This document shows positions 1-10,400 of a stretch of DNA of 64,000 bases, piece after piece; the first letter of the stretch is position 1; each line of letters begins with the position of its first letter. A program made the translations under genes and the position numbers. The notes beneath the pieces are model-generated. The model searched no databases. It had not been told where the DNA came from and worked only from the letters and a program-made list of their open reading frames with translations. Origin of the DNA: Homalodisca vitripennis (lineage: Eukaryota > Arthropoda > Insecta > Hemiptera > Cicadellidae); the NCBI RefSeq assembly GCF_021130785.1, contig NC_060210.1, positions 185,600,001-185,664,000 on the forward strand. Direction: 5' to 3'.

Positions 1-1586
1 TTACATCAGAGGAATACGCTGATATGGTTTTTATTTTGGGTTACTGTAATGGTAATGCTAGAGCTGCTGTAGAAGAATATGAACTTACGTTACTCTAATA
101 GGAGGATTCCAGATACCAAAAACAATTTCAGGAACTTTTCGTACTCTTCGGGAAACAGGATCACTACCAAGTACTAGAACCAATTATGAACGAGCTGTCC
201 AACTTGATGATGATATTGTTATTAATGCTGTTCTTCGCAGTCCAGGTGTAAGTACACGACGTATTTCTAGGCGGATAGTAGTTTCGCAGTCAACGGTGTG
301 GAGGTCACTTAATCGAAACAAATTATATCCGTTTCATAAAACAAAAGGTTCAACATCTAGAGCTAGGGGATGGTCCGCTTCGCTTGGAGTTTTGCAACTT
401 TTTGAATATTAATAATCAACTCTACAAGCGTATTTTGTTTACGGATGAGGCACAATTCACTCGGGATGGTGTCAATAACTTGCACAATGAACACTCATGG
501 GCAGAAGAAAATCCACATGAGGTAGTGGAACAGAACTTTCAACACCGATTTAGCGTCAATGTCTGGTGTGGCCTGTTGCACAATCGGCTGATTGGACCTT
601 TCATATTACCTGGACGCCTAAATGCTGAGTTCTATTTGCATTTTCCTTCAAGAAGAGTTGCCGCAGCTGTTAGAGAATGTTCCTTTACATCTCAGACAAA
701 ATTTGTACTTCCAGCATGACGGAGCACCTCCCCACTTTTCACGTGCCGTTTCTGCTTACTTAAATCATCAATTTCCTGGATACTGGATTGGTCGTGGAGG
801 GCCTCACCCTTGGCCACCAAGATCACCAGATCTATCTCCATTGGATTATTGCATCTGGGGATGGATGAAAAGACATTGTATACAAGACAAAAGTGAATTC
901 TCGTGATGAATTAATTGCCCGTATTATGGATTCGGCTGTGCAGATACAGGGAAGTCCTGAAAAATTAAGAAACACAACAAAAGCAATACACAAACGTGCT
1001 GCAAAATGTATTGATAATGATGGCCTCATTTTCGAACATCTATTATAAAAAGGTGCGTACGGTTGGCCCAACCTGATTAATTTTGCTTAAAACTAGTAAT
1101 GTATTATACTGAATAAAATCGATTTTTTGTTACTTATTTCTGTTTTATTTTAGACTTTGATTATATCAATTTTCTCAGAATTTAAATTCTCTACAATTAA
1201 TGTTTGTTGATTTTATGTATTTATTACCAATTTAACAAAGTTATTGGTACATCAAACTTAAAAAAACATTGTTTCGTGCCCCAATTTTTTGCATTTAACC
1301 CTGAATCCCTCAAAAACTACTACAGGTACAGTTTCTGAAACCTATTTTATTAGCTTTATCAGGTAAAAATACATAAGAATCCACGATATTTCTTACTTAA
1401 TTAACCTTTCCAAAAGTTCAGTATGGCTTTATTTTACTCTTTACCCAGGAATTCAGGCGAAATCTTTTCGCTAGCTGTAACTCGCTAACGAAGCGTTTTC
1501 GGACCTATGTTTATATAACATTTTTTCATTATTTTTTTACTAGTACAATGTGCTGTAGAAGTGGGGGGAGAACTTCATGAATCACC

Positions 1587-1589
<3 letters not shown>
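1..1589 (+). mobile_element. Mariner/Tc1-superfamily DNA transposon (DD41D type), 5' end outside window
   Basis: The element contains the transposase at 3-1048, about 540 bp of AT-rich 3' untranslated sequence, and a right end that reads ...AATCACCCTG followed by TA at 1590-1591. CAGGGTG-type termini next to a TA dinucleotide are usual for IS630-Tc1-mariner elements, which insert at TA. The TA here runs straight into a (TA)n microsatellite, so the element probably inserted in, or seeded, that microsatellite. The left terminus and first transposase codons lie before base 1. Seen: terminus and ORF. Inferred: that both belong to one insertion. Confidence 0.75.
3..1048 (+). pseudogene. DD41D mariner-like transposase, 5'-partial, with five +1 frameshifts
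   Basis: The product would cut and paste the element by DDE/D chemistry in the nucleus. An N-terminal helix-turn-helix region (EEYADMVFILGYCNGNAR, bases 9-62) of the kind found with DUF4817 transposases is followed by the catalytic core. The first Asp is in FTDEAQF (about 438-458), the second in QHDGAPPHF (about 712-738), 90 residues later. The third is the last Asp of SPDLSPLD (about 824-847), 41 residues after the second, hence DD41D, the spacing reported for rosa-like elements. The reading frame passes 3, 1, 2, 3, 1, 3, with single extra bases near 87, 118-122, 347-348, 645-646 and 877-878. Apart from these shifts I see no stop until TAA at 1046-1048. The C terminus is complete. Non-functional as written, unless the shifts are sequencing errors. 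Confidence 0.85.

Positions 1590-1653
<64 letters not shown>
1590..1653. repeat. (TA)n microsatellite
   Basis: Pure TA dinucleotide run of 64 bp directly abutting the mariner right terminus and leading into the next tandem array. Confidence 0.97.
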
Positions 1654-1654
<1 letters not shown>

Positions 1655-2000
1655 CCAATATAAGTGCAGTAGCGAGAAAAAACAATTAATTTTTTTTATT
1701 AAAAATATGAAGATAAGTCATAAATGAATAAAAACGTGTCACTCTCTGAGGGTATATATAATAATGTACGTGCAGTAGCAAAACAAATAAAAAAAAAAAA
1801 ACATTTTTGCTTAAAAATATAATTTTCTTGTCATAAATGAATAAAATCGTGTCTTTCCCTGAGGGTATATATATATATATATAATCATGTACGTACAGTA
1901 GCAAAAAATTATTTTTGCTTATTATCTTGAGTCATAAATGAATAAAAACGCGTCACTCTCTGAGGGTATACATAATCATGTACGTGCTGTAAAAATGTCG
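1654..2000. repeat. Tandem array, about 90-125 bp unit, three copies plus a fragment
   Basis: Units share GTACGTGCAGTAGCAAAA and GTCATAAATGAATAAAA...GAGGGTATA. Copies are about 1654-1758, 1759-1882 and 1883-1972, with a fragment to about 2000. Each unit ends in a TA run of different length, which explains most of the size variation. The 72-codon minus-strand ORF here is a by-product of the repeat. Confidence 0.85.
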
Positions 2001-2756
2001 CGTTTTTATCTTAAATCGACTATATTTAATTGTCTGATATTTCAAGTGGAGTGATTGTTACAAGTTTCTACTTTGTCTGTTTTTAAGGGAGTTATCTTAA
2101 AGGAATATAAACAATATATTCGTAACCGAAAACATATTTCACCATCTTGATTTTATTCGTAATTACATGCTTTCTAATTCTCACACGTATGTTTCGCACT
2201 TCGGCGGTTCAAAGTAGAGAGATCTACTCATCAATAGTAAAATGACAGACATAAAACGTGCAGGATTCAAATTGAGGTTTACCGGTATACGTGGTCCTTC
2301 GTCAATAAATGAATTTGTATTTATTTTTCTAATCTTTTCAATTTGACCTCCTGATAGACTTAGGTTATTGGTGGTTGGTGGGATACCAAGCACATGCACC
2401 ATGATGTGGAGTAGGGGACACAGCTGCTTTGTTGTGTGCTGGATGTGGGTCCGTAGGCCCCGGGCACGGCCAGGTGTGTCGCCTACCACCTGGTTCCTGC
2501 CGCCGCTGTGACCTTGACTTGGTGACAACAGAGTCTCACGATGGATCATTTGAGACGCCATTACACGATCGGTAATGTTTTGACAGGAAATGTTAGGTGT
2601 AGCGAATGTACGCAGTGAGGAATAAGTATCACGTGGACACAACGGGCAGGATGTAGTAAATTAGTATTTTGGCGCCATTTGTCAACAAAAAGTGCATGTT
2701 TTAAGAGTTAGTGAAGTTCACATACAACATGGTGGTTGTGATTCCTGAATTACGCG

Positions 2757-2971
2757 TGTCACAACGCTCTGATATAATTTGTTTATTTTAACCTAGTTTG
2801 TAATTTTATGTGTTATGTTAGTTATTTACCTGAAGAAGAGATCAGATCCCAGATCTTGAAACTTAGTGAAAGTGTTACTGCTTTTTTTGTATCACTGATC
2901 GATTATGGCAAATGTCCGGAAAAATCCTGATTCCTTCACAATCGTTCCAACGTCAAAATCAAACTTCAAAC
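2757..2971 (+). repeat. Dispersed repeat with CTGAAGA-hairpin-GAAAC core, copy 1
   Basis: The stretch from GTCACAACGCTCTG to AACTTCAAAC matches 23750-23954 along its length with scattered changes and small gaps. It holds CTGAAGA (2830-2836), a GAGATC.../...GATCTT hairpin, then GAAA (2858-2861), and later GGCAAATGTCCGGAAAAATC, a motif that also marks the ends of the foldback MITEs at 4.2-4.6 and 60.3-60.5 kb. It therefore looks like a half-element of that superfamily. No coding capacity is seen. Confidence 0.7.
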
Positions 2972-3129
2972 AAAGAGCTAATGGAGGTTATATCTTGTTA
3001 TTTTATTTTTGTTTATGTGTTACTTTTATAAACATAATCTTAAATTAAACTATTCAAACAAGTTGGAAATGTGCTGAAAAGTGACGATTGTAACACATTT
3101 TTAGAAAGAGTACTTCTTTGGTAACCTAG

Positions 3130-3223
3130 GACAAAAATTTGGATTTGGTTAAATTTATAACGGAGTAACAGTACACAAAAACAACTGTGAAACCATACTA
3201 CTTTGACGTTTTGGACCACCCTG
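3130..3223 (-). mobile_element. Possible solo terminus of a mariner-type element
   Basis: Read on the minus strand, the segment starts CAGGGTGGTCCAAAACGTC next to a TA (3224-3225), the same CAGGGTG start as the elements ending at 1589 and spanning 17882-18373. No matching left end was found within 600 bp, so only one end may survive. The inner boundary is arbitrary. A T-run (about 3250-3271) follows. Confidence 0.35.
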
Positions 3224-3689
3224 TATACAAAAAGTTTTTACATTCTATTTTTTTTTTTTTTTTTTTTTTTTCAAAAATTATCGCCTCGTGGTACCTTGAC
3301 ATTGGAAGATCTTAAAAAAATTCCCCTTACCCCTAACCTCCCAATGTACTATTTTTTGTGTTATTTTCCCAGAATTCTTGGAGTCGAAATATGGGGAGGG
3401 GGGTTTCGTTAAAACAAAGAATGTAGAATTCTCGGTTCACCTGGTCTACCTAACCCTGTGCCTATACATATATATGAATTATACAGCCTCATTGTGATTT
3501 TTTTCTGCTAACTAATCGTTTGAGATAATACCGTTGCTTCCTTGTGAAGAGTTTTAAAAGTTATTGTAACATATTTTTCGGAATAGATGAAAGATTTGCT
3601 TAAATCGGTGTACTATAAAACTATTCTGTCATTATTTACAATGTAAGAATACGTCACACCACAAGTTTATAGCTCATTTCATTCTGATA

Positions 3690-4082
3690 GTTAAGCTACA
3701 CCTGTTACTATATCACATGTTGAACTGTCATATCATTTTCATTTTCTTTTTACAAATTTGTTCATTCTGCGATTTTCTCACTGCTATCATGGTTCCCCAT
3801 AAGACCAATGTAAAAATGTTCCATAACGCTCAGTCACATACAGTGAAGTGACATGCTCCATTATCGAACTCGATTTTCGTTCAAGTCTTGAGATCAATAG
3901 ATCACTTAGTTCTCGAGATACCGCGCGGACAGATATACATAAATGGAATTTTCCCCCCCCCTCGAGTGATAAGCTTCGTTTACGCTCAGCCAGCAACAAG
4001 TCAATGTTATAAAGGTACTATTCGCGCCCGGGTACAAATTTGCGATCCGACAATGTTATTAACAATGGAAGGTTGTCCTCCT
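3690..4082. repeat. Probable dispersed repeat, unclassified
   Basis: A short stretch near 3772-3803 (TTTTCTCACTGCTATCATGG) recurs in altered form at 5319-5350 (TTTTCTCGTTGCCATCATGG). A C-run lies near 3952-3961. It joins directly to the SINE head at 4083. No ORF of interest. Confidence 0.35.
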
Positions 4083-4160
4083 CCGTAGACTAATGGTTAT
4101 AGTCTCGGCTATCTAACCGAGAGATCACGGGTTCAAATCCCGAGGTGGTCTGATCATGTG
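4083..4160 (+). mobile_element. tRNA-derived SINE head
   Basis: The segment folds like a tRNA. It has an A-box-like stretch (TAGACTAATGGTTATAG, 4087-4103), an anticodon-arm hairpin TCTCGG...CCGAGA, and a B box GGTTCAAATCC (4130-4140) with its CGGG/CCCG T-stem. The anticodon loop is 8 bases rather than 7 and there is no clean acceptor stem, so this is a tRNA-derived retroposon with a pol III-type promoter and not a working tRNA gene. The parent tRNA cannot be assigned with confidence. Confidence 0.75.
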
Positions 4161-4212
4161 CAATAAAAAAACAGTGCACTTCGAAGCCGGCATAGCTGAC
4201 GCTGAGGCTTAA

Positions 4213-4589
4213 ATGGGATTTGCCATTTATGGTTACGTAAGTTATAATAGTACGTTTCGAGGATTTTAATCTACCCTCTTCGTCAGTTGGGGGAGGTAAT
4301 AGTGCATGCAATAGAGAACAATAAGAAGAAAAGAAGGGAAGGAATAGGGTACAAACAAATCCAAATTGCTGCTTGGAGTTTAGTCAAGGCGTTGTCACTG
4401 CAAAGAATGCAAGTCACGATCATAAGTCACGTAATACTGATCCCAGTGCTTCTCGCTCTCTTAACTTGTATGCTATTTTTGTATACGCGTAATACCCTCC
4501 CCCCACCTGACGAAGAGGTTAGATTCTAATCCTCGAAACGTAGTGTTGTACCTTCTGTAACCATAACGATGGCAAATGTCCGAAATCCT
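4213..4589. mobile_element. Foldback MITE, family with AGGATTTCGGAC termini, copy 1
   Basis: Left arm (about 4213-4298) and right arm (about 4490-4589) are inverted copies. ACGTTTCGAGGATTTTAATC and CTCTTCGTCAGTTGGGGGAG on the left mirror CCCCCACCTGACGAAGAG and TAATCCTCGAAACGT on the right. The right end reads GGCAAATGTCCGAAATCCTG; the left end lacks a few bases (GGGATTTGCCAT). The interior is unique sequence without coding potential. The right arm carries CTGACGA (4507-4513), a hairpin, and GAAA (4535-4538). The same family occurs at 60273-60497. Confidence 0.8.
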
Positions 4590-4639
4590 GTTATCCTGTC
4601 GAGCATGTTAGTTGCACGTCACAGGTTCATGTGAAAAGT

Positions 4640-5220
4640 TTGGCAGTATGGGCGGTATTATGGTAGCGTGCTCATAAAGTAAGTTCGTTAGACGTTCGCG
4701 TTCATCTCAGTTTCGTTTCTGGTCACCAAAGGAATGTTCGCGAACATGTTACAAATGAAAAGGTTCGCCGATTTCCCGCGAACATCGCTCGCCGCGAACA
4801 CGACACGAAGCTATGTTGCGATGTTCGGTTAACCAGTTCGCGCCAGTCTTTAATCTCGTGACGCAACCGAGAACAAACGAAAGCACAGATAATGTACCTC
4901 GACTGTCAGTGTTTACGTCAAAACTGGCGTGTGAGCCCTAAAATAAACCGGGTCGGAATATTTCTGTACCGCCCGCCGCCCGCGTATCCCGCGTTTAGTT
5001 TCAATTGGTAAATTGCCGCCGTACCCGCAGACGCTGGTAGTGTTTGTATTCTGCGCTGAACAGGCGCCAGATTGGCTTCAATTGGGCTGTATATCATCAC
5101 ACCTCTTCCTCTCACAACTCGTTACTACGCTGTAGTATCTTATCTCGCTGCTTTCGATTTGTAACAACAAGGTGAGAGTAGGCTACACGGCGGGGCGCGC
5201 AACAGACCTCCCTGAGGTAA
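4640..5220. promoter_or_regulatory. CpG-rich block, possible promoter or 5' UTR exon
   Basis: This stretch is far richer in CpG than the AT-rich surroundings. It holds a cluster of GTTCGCG/CGCGAAC motifs (4694, 4736, 4777, 4793, 4837), one of them a perfect 14 bp palindrome at 4734-4747. A good 5' splice-site match, ACAAG|GTGAGAG, follows at 5171/5172 on the plus strand. A non-coding first exon would fit, but no TATA box, open frame or downstream coding exon supports it. A GC-rich transposon fragment is the alternative. Confidence 0.3.
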
Positions 5221-6943
5221 CGTGCTAATTTTTCAAACCTATCGCTCGTTTCATTAGACTTACTATGTCGTATGTTAATATTTTGATTGTGCGAAGTTTA
5301 TTTACTTAATCACACATTTTCTCGTTGCCATCATGGTTACCCATATTGTCGCGTCTGCCACTTTTCTCTTTATTGGCCGGTGTTCGGACAGTAGCTGTGT
5401 CGTACCTTTTTTCTATTCTCCGCCACAGCTGGGCTTGTCTTCTGCTAGGTCGCTAATCTCTTTAGTAGTTGCAGCTGTTTTGTTTACTGGCTTTTACGTG
5501 TCGCTTTGCAAAGTCGATTCAGATAGAGGCTTAGCGGTCTCTTGTAACCAGCGCCGAAAGAAGACGTCCTGAATTTTCGAGTGACAGAGTTTTCAGAATA
5601 GTCTTGGTTCTTCAAAGCTGGCTGCCTCGTTCTCTCTATAGGTCCCGGCAGTGTCAAGTCATTGCCTTAAGGTCCACGTACCTCGCAATTTTATGTTAGG
5701 GCCTTGCAAATTTCAGTGAACCAACATAAATCCAATTTAAAATTGTTCACTAACGCTTTGGCCAAATCCTATAGAGTAACATGTACCATCAACAATCTCG
5801 TTGTTGTTTATTTCTATGGTTGTCAACCTTTTTGCACCTGCGATCACATTTTTGTGTCCCCGATAATACGCAACGTGAAATGGAAATCACACTCTATTCT
5901 TGATCTCTTTGTACAGCCTGCACACGATTGCAACCAGCCTGTGGTACTGCTACATGTGGTAGATGAAATAACGTAGGGATTTGATGAACTACCATGACTG
6001 GGTATTATCTCTTTCTGATTTAATTTGTGAGTTTTTACTCTTCACGTTGTAATTTCGCTGTTTTTAGTTTGTAAACATTGTAATGGATAAATGTTCGAAA
6101 AAGGTGCTTCCGTGAGTAACGTAGCACAACATACTAAAAAAAAAACAAAAATGCGGTAATACAACAAGTCTTATTTGAAGTTTGGGTTCACGTCCTTGGA
6201 AATAAGTGCAGTATGTCATTTGTAGTGAAGTGCTGTGCGCTAAATCATTGAAACCATCGAAAATGTTATGTCATCTGGAAATCAAACATCATGGACACAC
6301 AAGACTAATCCGGTAAGTTTTCTTAAACAAAAACGTACCTTCTTTTTCTTCCGTGACCCCTATGTGGTTTTTCGCAACTCCCAGGTTGAGAACCTCTGGT
6401 TTCGTGTAGTAATGAAGATTCATGCAGAATTTGAAACACAAATAAAATGTTCCAACCTCGCGACGGTAATAGGAAATAATGTAAAATAAGGCTAAGCCAA
6501 TAAGATTGTGGGATAGATAATGTTTGGATTGATTCCATGTAATTTCTAAGTAAGGTTATGTACGCCCGCGTCAGATATCCAGCGGCCGCTTGGATAATTT
6601 AGGCCTAAATCTAGCACCTCTCATCAATAATGGTTGCAGCAATTGCCCGTTCCTGACTACGTAACTATGCTGCCAAATACCGAAGTTGCACATTGTTTAC
6701 AGTAAGCAACTTTCATTGAAATACAGACTCGGTGTGCAAAGTAATAAACTCCCGGAAAAAGTTATGCAATTATAGTGAGTGCTCACAAGTGTAACCGTTG
6801 TAAAGAGGAGGAACTCTTTACCTGGAAATTAAAAGTGTTAGGGATCCAACAAACATCAAAGGAGATTGTATATAGTGATTAAAAGTAGTTTTTAGGTTAT
6901 AATACATCGTACATTGTTACTTAATACACGTATACCTCTTTGT
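5221..6943. other. No recognisable gene
   Basis: Short ORFs only, for example 5333-5572 (79 codons, hydrophobic, with a passable context GCCATCATGG) and 5704-5976. None resembles a family I know, and codon use looks like background. The start region of the first is related to a repeat at 3772, which argues against it being a gene. Confidence 0.4.
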
Positions 6944-7290
6944 CCCTATCTACTACGTGTTATTACGCAATATAAGTAGGTAAATACATACGTACGTATT
7001 GTAAATGGAAAAAGTACCGTAGTTAAAGTTAACCTTTACGAGCGCTCACGTGATCCGGAGCTTGAATTTAAGTACAATCTCCGGAGATGTTTTTCTTCTT
7101 TCACCACTGAAGCCCGCGCTGATTTTTGATCGGTACGTTTACGTCAGGTCCCTGTTGATTTTAGCTCGGAAAAGTACCGATCGGAAATTCCCCAAGGCCA
7201 TCAGTGCGGGCTTCGGAACTTCTGGCTAGAAAAGAAAAATATCCCTCGAGATAGTACCTAACTTCAAGTTCAAAATTCAGGCCACTCATT
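6944..7290. mobile_element. Palindromic MITE, GTAGTAGATA-end family, copy A (right end missing)
   Basis: Outer left arm CTATCTACTACGTGTTATTA (6948-6967) is followed by TATAAGTAGG. The centre is an imperfect palindrome: TGTTTTTCTTCTTTCACC...GAAGCCCGCGCTGA on one side, TCAGTGCGGGCTTCGGAAC...GAAAAATATCCCTCGAG on the other. The right outer arm is missing because copy B starts at about 7291. Confidence 0.65.
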
Positions 7291-7725
7291 TTGTCCCTAT
7301 CAACTATTATCTCTTATTAGGCTATAAAAATAGATAAATACATACATATTATAAGTAGAGAAAGTTAACATTAATAAACGATCATGTGATCTGTACTTAA
7401 GTTCAGGTACTATCTTGACCGTGCCTGAACTTAATATTATTCTTCTTTGGCCAGAAGTGCGAGATCGTCGGGCGACCTGGTACGTGGAGGTCGGGAAAGT
7501 TCCGACCGGAAATACCCCTGGGCATCCATCAGGCGGGATTGGGTGCCGCCCTTGGCGCCATTCCGCACTCTGGCGAAAGAAAAAAAAACATCCCTCGAGA
7601 CAGTACCTAAATTGAAGCTTAGATGAGAAGGTTACCTTTAAAGTTGGTTTTACTAGTTTAACACATGAGACCCCAATCTTAACCTACTTATATCGCGTAA
7701 TAACAAGTAAGTAGTAGATAGGAAA
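7291..7725. mobile_element. Palindromic MITE, same family, copy B (near complete)
   Basis: Both outer arms are present: CCCTATCAACTATTATCTC at left, and ACCTACTTATATCGCGTAAT with AAGTAGTAGATAGG at right (to about 7721). The GC-rich central hairpin pairs GCCAGAAGTGCG with CGCACTCTGGC. No coding capacity. About 435 bp, probably the most complete copy in the window. Confidence 0.7.
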
Positions 7726-7889
7726 AGAATGGTCTACCAAAGTACACTCTATATTTAGCTTCTAATCTCTATTACAAATTTACCTAATGATAGGAATATC
7801 TGAAGTCAAATTTAGCTACTAAAACTCTTAATTACGAGATTTACTGTTTAGTAAATTATTGAAAACAAATTAATAACCGAATTAGTTAG

Positions 7890-8325
7890 TTGTATTTCAG
7901 CTCCGGCGTGGGTGGTCCACAGGTGGACCACACGGTATTGTTATTCTCAGTAGACAGTGCGCCAGATCGAGGGATGTTTTTCTTTTCCCGCCAGAAGTGC
8001 GGGGTACTTCGAATCAGTACTTTCCGACCTCAGATCACGTTGGGCGATCTGGCACCTGATTTGTGGTTGGGAAATTACCCATCGGAAACGCCCCTGGCCA
8101 TCAGTGTGGGCTTTAGTGGCGCCTTCGGCGCCACCCCGTACTTCTAACAAAGAAAAGGAAAATATCCCTCAAGGTTATACCCATATCCAAGCTCAGACCA
8201 CGTGAGCGCTCGTAAATGTTATTTTTTTCTTTGGTACTACTAGTAAAAGTATTTATGGTAACCTAATCTAAACCTACTTATATCGCGTAAAGTAAGTATA
8301 GTAGTAGATAGAAACATAGTATAGT
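7890..8325. mobile_element. Palindromic MITE, same family, copy C (left end degraded)
   Basis: The centre pairs GAGGGATGTTTTTCTTTTC (from about 7969) with GAAAAGGAAAATATCCCTC (to about 8170). It contains a perfect short hairpin, GTGGCGCC-TTC-GGCGCCAC at 8116-8134. The right arm carries ACGTGAGCGCTCGTAAATG and ACCTACTTATATCGCGTAAA and ends ATAGTAGTAGATAG near 8312. The left outer arm is not recognisable. Confidence 0.65.
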
Positions 8326-9661
8326 ATTAGCCTTCGGTATAATACCAAAGTACCAAATATATCAACCGACGTTAAATTTGAGTTTAATGCACTAAATAAC
8401 TTCTATGTGGGACAATATTATCATGGTTTGGCTCGTTGACGGTTAGCATACAGCAGTTAAGTTAATTGCTATAATGCAAACTATTATAGACAATCAAACA
8501 AATATTGAATTCAATGTCATAGTAATAAATTATTTTGATAAATCGCTTGTAAATAAAATTTATTTATTACATATTAGCTTACATTTTCAAGACTATACGG
8601 GGATTATTTCAAAGGCTTTATTACGAATGTATTACGAATGTTTATAATCTAAAACTCCCCTAACTAAAGAAACGTTATAACAGAAGTATAGGAACAATAT
8701 CAAAGATCGCTGTTATTGCGTTACCATCAATCATTACGGCAGTCAGAGCTCTGCACAAACATCCCTGTTAAACCCATATACTCGACTGCCTCACCATCAA
8801 TGGTCGAGAGCTTTTGACATTTGATTTACATAAAGCTTTGAGTCACTAAAACAGCATTCAGGAAGACTGCGATGGAAGCGCTGACTCTAAACGTTTTGCT
8901 ATTGACATTTGGTTGGTTTCAATTCATTCATATGGACATTGTTTTCTTTTTATATAGTTAGTTCATTTATAATATAAATTTCTCTCTGATCCAGGGCCCT
9001 TACGGATGAGTCGATACTGTACATATCTTCACATGACAATCTGTAGCAAAGGCTTATGTTTTGGGTCCGCTGGTTCTGTACGGTATGGACCTGCCGAAGA
9101 CTGTAGGCCTATCTTGATATCAGTGAGCTTGCAAAGTGTGTATAATATAAAACAGTTGTTCTGAACTTCGATGCATGATCCGAGAAAAACTTAACCCCTT
9201 CGACACTTTTTTGGGTGATTTTTCCCATAAATAATAGCTCACTACACACCAGTACCTGTAAAAATACTAAGTAATAATAAAAATATTTGAAATATAAGAT
9301 CTTGAGCTTTTTAGCAAACAATAAGATTTGCCTTTTAATTGGATATTCAATATGGATATCCATTTCTAACTTTATATACATAGGCACTAGGAGTTCTAAC
9401 AAAAACTCAGACGTTCTACATGTAGGAAGCCGGTTAAATGGGGAAAACTGACAACGAAAATACTTTATTATAAATTACCATTAAATACTCGTATATTCGG
9501 TGAAAATAGATCAAATAAGTCCTCCTCCCTTCAACACATTCGCTATTGTTTAATGAAACCGACATTGTTGAAGTTGAAGCGTCAACCTTATAATGAATAA
9601 CTACAGGATTACGTTGTCACATGTCGAGAGACCAAACTAATCGTCTGCCTTCACTATATTT
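8326..9661. other. AT-rich sequence without recognisable feature
   Basis: Only short ORFs. The 97-codon minus-strand frame at 9109-9402 is rich in Lys, Leu, Phe and Tyr, as expected by chance in AT-rich DNA, and matches nothing I know. Confidence 0.4.
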
Positions 9662-10400
9662 TATGGTACTTAGCTGTCAAGGGAGATTGGGGCAGTAAAC
9701 AACGCCGGTCCATCCACCGTTGTTGTAATTACCGACTAGAAGAAGTGGTATTTGTCACACAGTATCTGTTATACACCTGAATGATTGTGACAATGACAAT
9801 GTTGGAAGGGGGTAGTGGAAAGTGAATAGTTGGAATTGTGTTACGAATGTTTACCTGTCGCCTAGCAACAACACAACTGTACCCTCTCCTCCCCCTCACG
9901 GTATGTTACGGTACTCAGTAGAAAAGGGAGAGTGGGGCAGTAAACAACGCCGGTCCATCCACCGTTGTTGTAATTACCGACTAGAAGAAGTGGTATTTGT
10001 CACACAGGTTCTATTGTACAACTGAATGATTGTGACAATGACAAATTTTGGAAGGGGGTAGTGGAAAGTGAATAGTTGGAATTGTGTTACGAATGTTTAC
10101 CTGTCGCCTAGCAACAAGACAAGTCTGTTCCTCCCCTCTCCAACATGATATGTTACGGTACTCTGCTGACAAGGGAGAGTGGGGCAGTAAACAACGCCGA
10201 CCCATCCACCGTTGTGGTAATTACCGACTAGAGAAGTGGTATTTGTCACACAGTATCTATTATACACCTGAATAATTGTGACAATGTCCATAGTGGTAGG
10301 GGGTAGTATAAAGTGTAAAGTTAGAATTATTGTGTTACGAATGTTTACCTGTCGCCTAGCAACAAGACAAGTCTTCCCTCCCCTCCACCACACTCACCAC
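9662..10400. repeat. Tandem array, about 246 bp unit, three copies
   Basis: The phrase GGCAGTAAACAACGCC occurs at 9691, 9936 and 10183, giving periods of 245 and 247. Each unit runs from a TATG(TTAC)GGTACT phrase to a CTCTCC-rich end and contains TACCGACTAGAAGAAGTGG and TTTACCTGTCGCCTAGCAAC. The third copy runs out near 10400. ORFs here are repeat translations. Confidence 0.9.

Noticed and set aside
4083..4160. Functional tRNA gene
   Set aside because: Anticodon loop of eight bases, no good acceptor stem, no pol III terminator at the right place; fits a SINE head.
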